From Novosphingobium sp. MW5 (GTDB taxonomy: Bacteria; Pseudomonadota; Alphaproteobacteria; Sphingomonadales; Sphingomonadaceae): a DNA stretch of 64,000 nt. Where the stretch lies: assembly GCA_025938935.1 (NCBI GenBank), contig JAPCWB010000001.1, positions 2,976,001 through 3,040,000 of the forward strand. The letters are read 5' to 3'. Position 1 is the first letter of the stretch, and each line of letters opens with the position of its first letter. The notes beneath the pieces were generated by a model, which saw only the letters and a program-made list of their open reading frames with translations, ran no database searches and was not told where the DNA came from. Shown one piece after another: positions 62,833 to 64,000 of the stretch. The position numbers and the translations under genes were made by a program.

Positions 62833-63138
62833 TCAGTCAAAAGCGAACTTATCGACCAGACCCATGTTGAATTCGCGAACCATGCCAGGAATCAGGAACA
62901 AATCGACAAATACCCAAATTCCCAAAGGGATCCATGCCAGGAAGAGGGTCAACCATCCCAATATCCAAAGCCCGAGCATCAGCGCGCCAGTTCCATTGCG
63001 CCTCAGATAGAACCTATGGACTCCCCACCCACCAAACAGCAGCGCCAGCAGGTAAGTGACTCCGTTTGATTTGCGGTTGGCATCGTAGATCATCTGGGCT
63101 CGCGCCGAAGCAAGCACTGCTCTTTCGGTTTCAGACAT
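62833..63138 (-). CDS. TM2-domain membrane protein
   Basis: This 101-residue protein has the TM2 pair: KSNGVTYLLALLFGGWGVHRFYLRR and GALMLGLWILGWLTLFLAWIPLGIWVFVDLFLIP with the usual DxF-type end (split over two helices). The role of TM2 proteins in bacteria is poorly known. It lies convergent to the ABC-F gene, 6 bases away. A weak AGGGGGAC ribosome site is present before the ATG. Confidence 0.9.
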   Translation of the reverse strand: MSETERAVLASARAQMIYDANRKSNGVTYLLALLFGGWGVHRFYLRRNGTGALMLGLWILGWLTLFLAWIPLGIWVFVDLFLIPGMVREFNMGLVDKFAFD

Positions 63139-63198
63139 TTGCGTCCCCCTGTTCGCTTAGCCCTGACGAAGTGAACGGCATAGCCAACTGATTGTCAA

Positions 63199-64000
63199 TC
63201 AAGCCTTTGCGAGCCGCGCCGCAATCCGCTCGTTCACGCGCTTCTCGAGCAGCGAGAGCGGCATGATGCCTTCCTTCAGCACGTCGTGGAACCACGGCAG
63301 GGTGAACTTGTCGCCCAGCGCCGCCTGGGCGCGGGCGCGCAGTTCCAGCCACTTGTTGTGCCCGATCTTGTACGAGCAGGCCTGCCCGCCCGAGGTGCAG
63401 TAACGCTCCACCTCGCGCTGCGCCCTGCCGCGGGCGAAACCAGTGGTGGCGACCATATATTCCGCCGCCTTCTCGCGGCTCCAGCGCTTGTGGTGAAGGC
63501 CGGTATCGACCACGAGCCGCGCCGCGCGGAACAGGAAGCTTTGCAGATAGCCCGCGCTCTCGATGCCCGAATAGGCGCCCAGTTCGTCCGCCAGTTGCTC
63601 CGAATAAAGCGCCCAGCCCTCGCCATAGGCAGAGATGAAGACATTGCGCAGATAGGCCGGCAATTCACCCGCGGCGTTGACATAGGAGAGCTGCAAGTGA
63701 TGCCCCGGCAGCCCCTCGTGATAGGTCAGTGATGGCAGCTGGTACTTCGGCCAGTCTGCCGTGTCCTTCAGGTTGATCCAGTAGATCGCCGGGCGCGAAC
63801 CGTCGATTGGCGCACGGTAGTAATAGCCGTTCGAGGCGCCGTCCTGGATTTCCGCCGGCACGCGGCGGATCTCGAGCGGCTTGCGCGGCACGTCATTGAA
63901 CGCGCGCGGCAGCTTGTCCCACATGGCTTCGATGCCGGCATTGAGGCTGTCGAGCAGCTCCTTTCGCCCCGCATCGGTGTTCGCGTAAACCTGCTCGGGG
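63199..64000 (-). CDS. DUF885 family protein, predicted metallopeptidase, 5' partial
   Basis: Only the C-terminal 267 codons lie in the window; the frame is open to the end. The conserved HEGLPGHHLQ motif (in TYHEGLPGHHLQLSY) is the presumed zinc site of this family, with a following Glu in YGEGWALYSEQLADELG. The end of the protein reads LLEKRVNERIAARLAKA. Members often carry a signal peptide, which would be outside the window. Peptidase activity is inferred from the family. Confidence 0.9.
   Translation of the reverse strand, partial: PEQVYANTDAGRKELLDSLNAGIEAMWDKLPRAFNDVPRKPLEIRRVPAEIQDGASNGYYYRAPIDGSRPAIYWINLKDTADWPKYQLPSLTYHEGLPGHHLQLSYVNAAGELPAYLRNVFISAYGEGWALYSEQLADELGAYSGIESAGYLQSFLFRAARLVVDTGLHHKRWSREKAAEYMVATTGFARGRAQREVERYCTSGGQACSYKIGHNKWLELRARAQAALGDKFTLPWFHDVLKEGIMPLSLLEKRVNERIAARLAKA

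Overview
The window is a dense, GC-rich chromosomal segment of an alphaproteobacterium of the order Sphingomonadales (Novosphingobium/Erythrobacter-like). The assignment rests on gene content and order: a ccmCDEFGH/TPR cytochrome c maturation run, the rpsB-tsf-pyrH-frr-uppS-cdsA-dxr-rseP-bamA-ompH-fabZ run, a SciP (DUF1153) cell-cycle regulator, an NDUFS4-type complex I subunit, and several small proteins of sphingomonad type. The genus cannot be fixed from sequence reading alone. No phage, transposase, integrase, plasmid or CRISPR signal was seen; this is mostly core chromosome.

Layout. 1-5.7 kb (+): a GGDEF-EAL c-di-GMP protein cut by the window edge and frameshifted, then dapF-mtaB-ftsY-ispZ with overlapping stops and starts, then a PuuD-domain membrane protein and a terminator. 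5.8-8.3 kb (-): a CPBP-like membrane protein and the K+ transporter kup. 8.4-13.3 kb (-): ccmC-ccmD-ccmE-ccmF-ccmG-ccmH-TPR, including a 46-residue CcmD. 13.3-14.5 kb (-): a leucine-dehydrogenase-like enzyme and tRNA-His. 14.8-18.8 kb (+): circularly permuted ATP-grasp, alpha-E, transglutaminase and the Anbu proteasome-like hydrolase. 18.8-30.9 kb (-): rpmE, then the envelope, lipid and translation run from fabZ to rpsB. 31.2-33.5 kb: two small membrane proteins, the second behind a LexA-type box inside a promoter, facing pssA-psd. 33.8-38.9 kb (-): response regulator, sensor kinase and a quinoprotein alcohol dehydrogenase with a cytochrome c domain. 39.2-41.9 kb: small proteins, tRNA-Tyr, rlmB and a lipoprotein. 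41.9-47.4 kb (-): hupB, lon, a 55-residue membrane protein, ybaB and dnaX. 47.4-49.9 kb: a compact exosortase locus (EpsI-like protein, exosortase, one substrate-like protein) diverging from a sterol-desaturase-family hydroxylase. 49.9-53.2 kb (-): 4.5S SRP RNA, NDUFS4, hrpB and sciP. 53.6-64 kb: a two-barrel TbpB-like lipoprotein, polyprenyl diphosphate synthase, chorismate mutase, a PepSY/OmpR/kinase module, a SIMPL protein, a class IV aminotransferase, an ABC-F ATPase, a TM2 protein and a DUF885 protein cut by the window end.

How the genes work together. The 18.8-30.9 kb run joins translation (S2, EF-Ts, RRF), nucleotide supply (PyrH), isoprenoid and lipid-carrier synthesis (Dxr, UppS, CdsA), envelope assembly (RseP, BamA, OmpH) and fatty acid synthesis (FabZ). 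PssA and Psd extend phospholipid synthesis. FtsY and the SRP RNA belong to the same targeting pathway. The most interesting local systems are the Anbu/ATP-grasp/alpha-E/transglutaminase operon, the exosortase mini-locus, the putative SOS-controlled small membrane protein, and a CtrA-like box in front of sciP.

Sequence quality. At least seven positions look like single-base indels (twice in the GGDEF-EAL gene, and in dxr, cdsA, tsf, rpsB and a lipoprotein gene), and the tRNA-Tyr T-loop carries an eighth nucleotide. Because dxr, cdsA, tsf and rpsB are normally essential, assembly errors are the simplest explanation. Affected genes are given as full-length calls with the break described.
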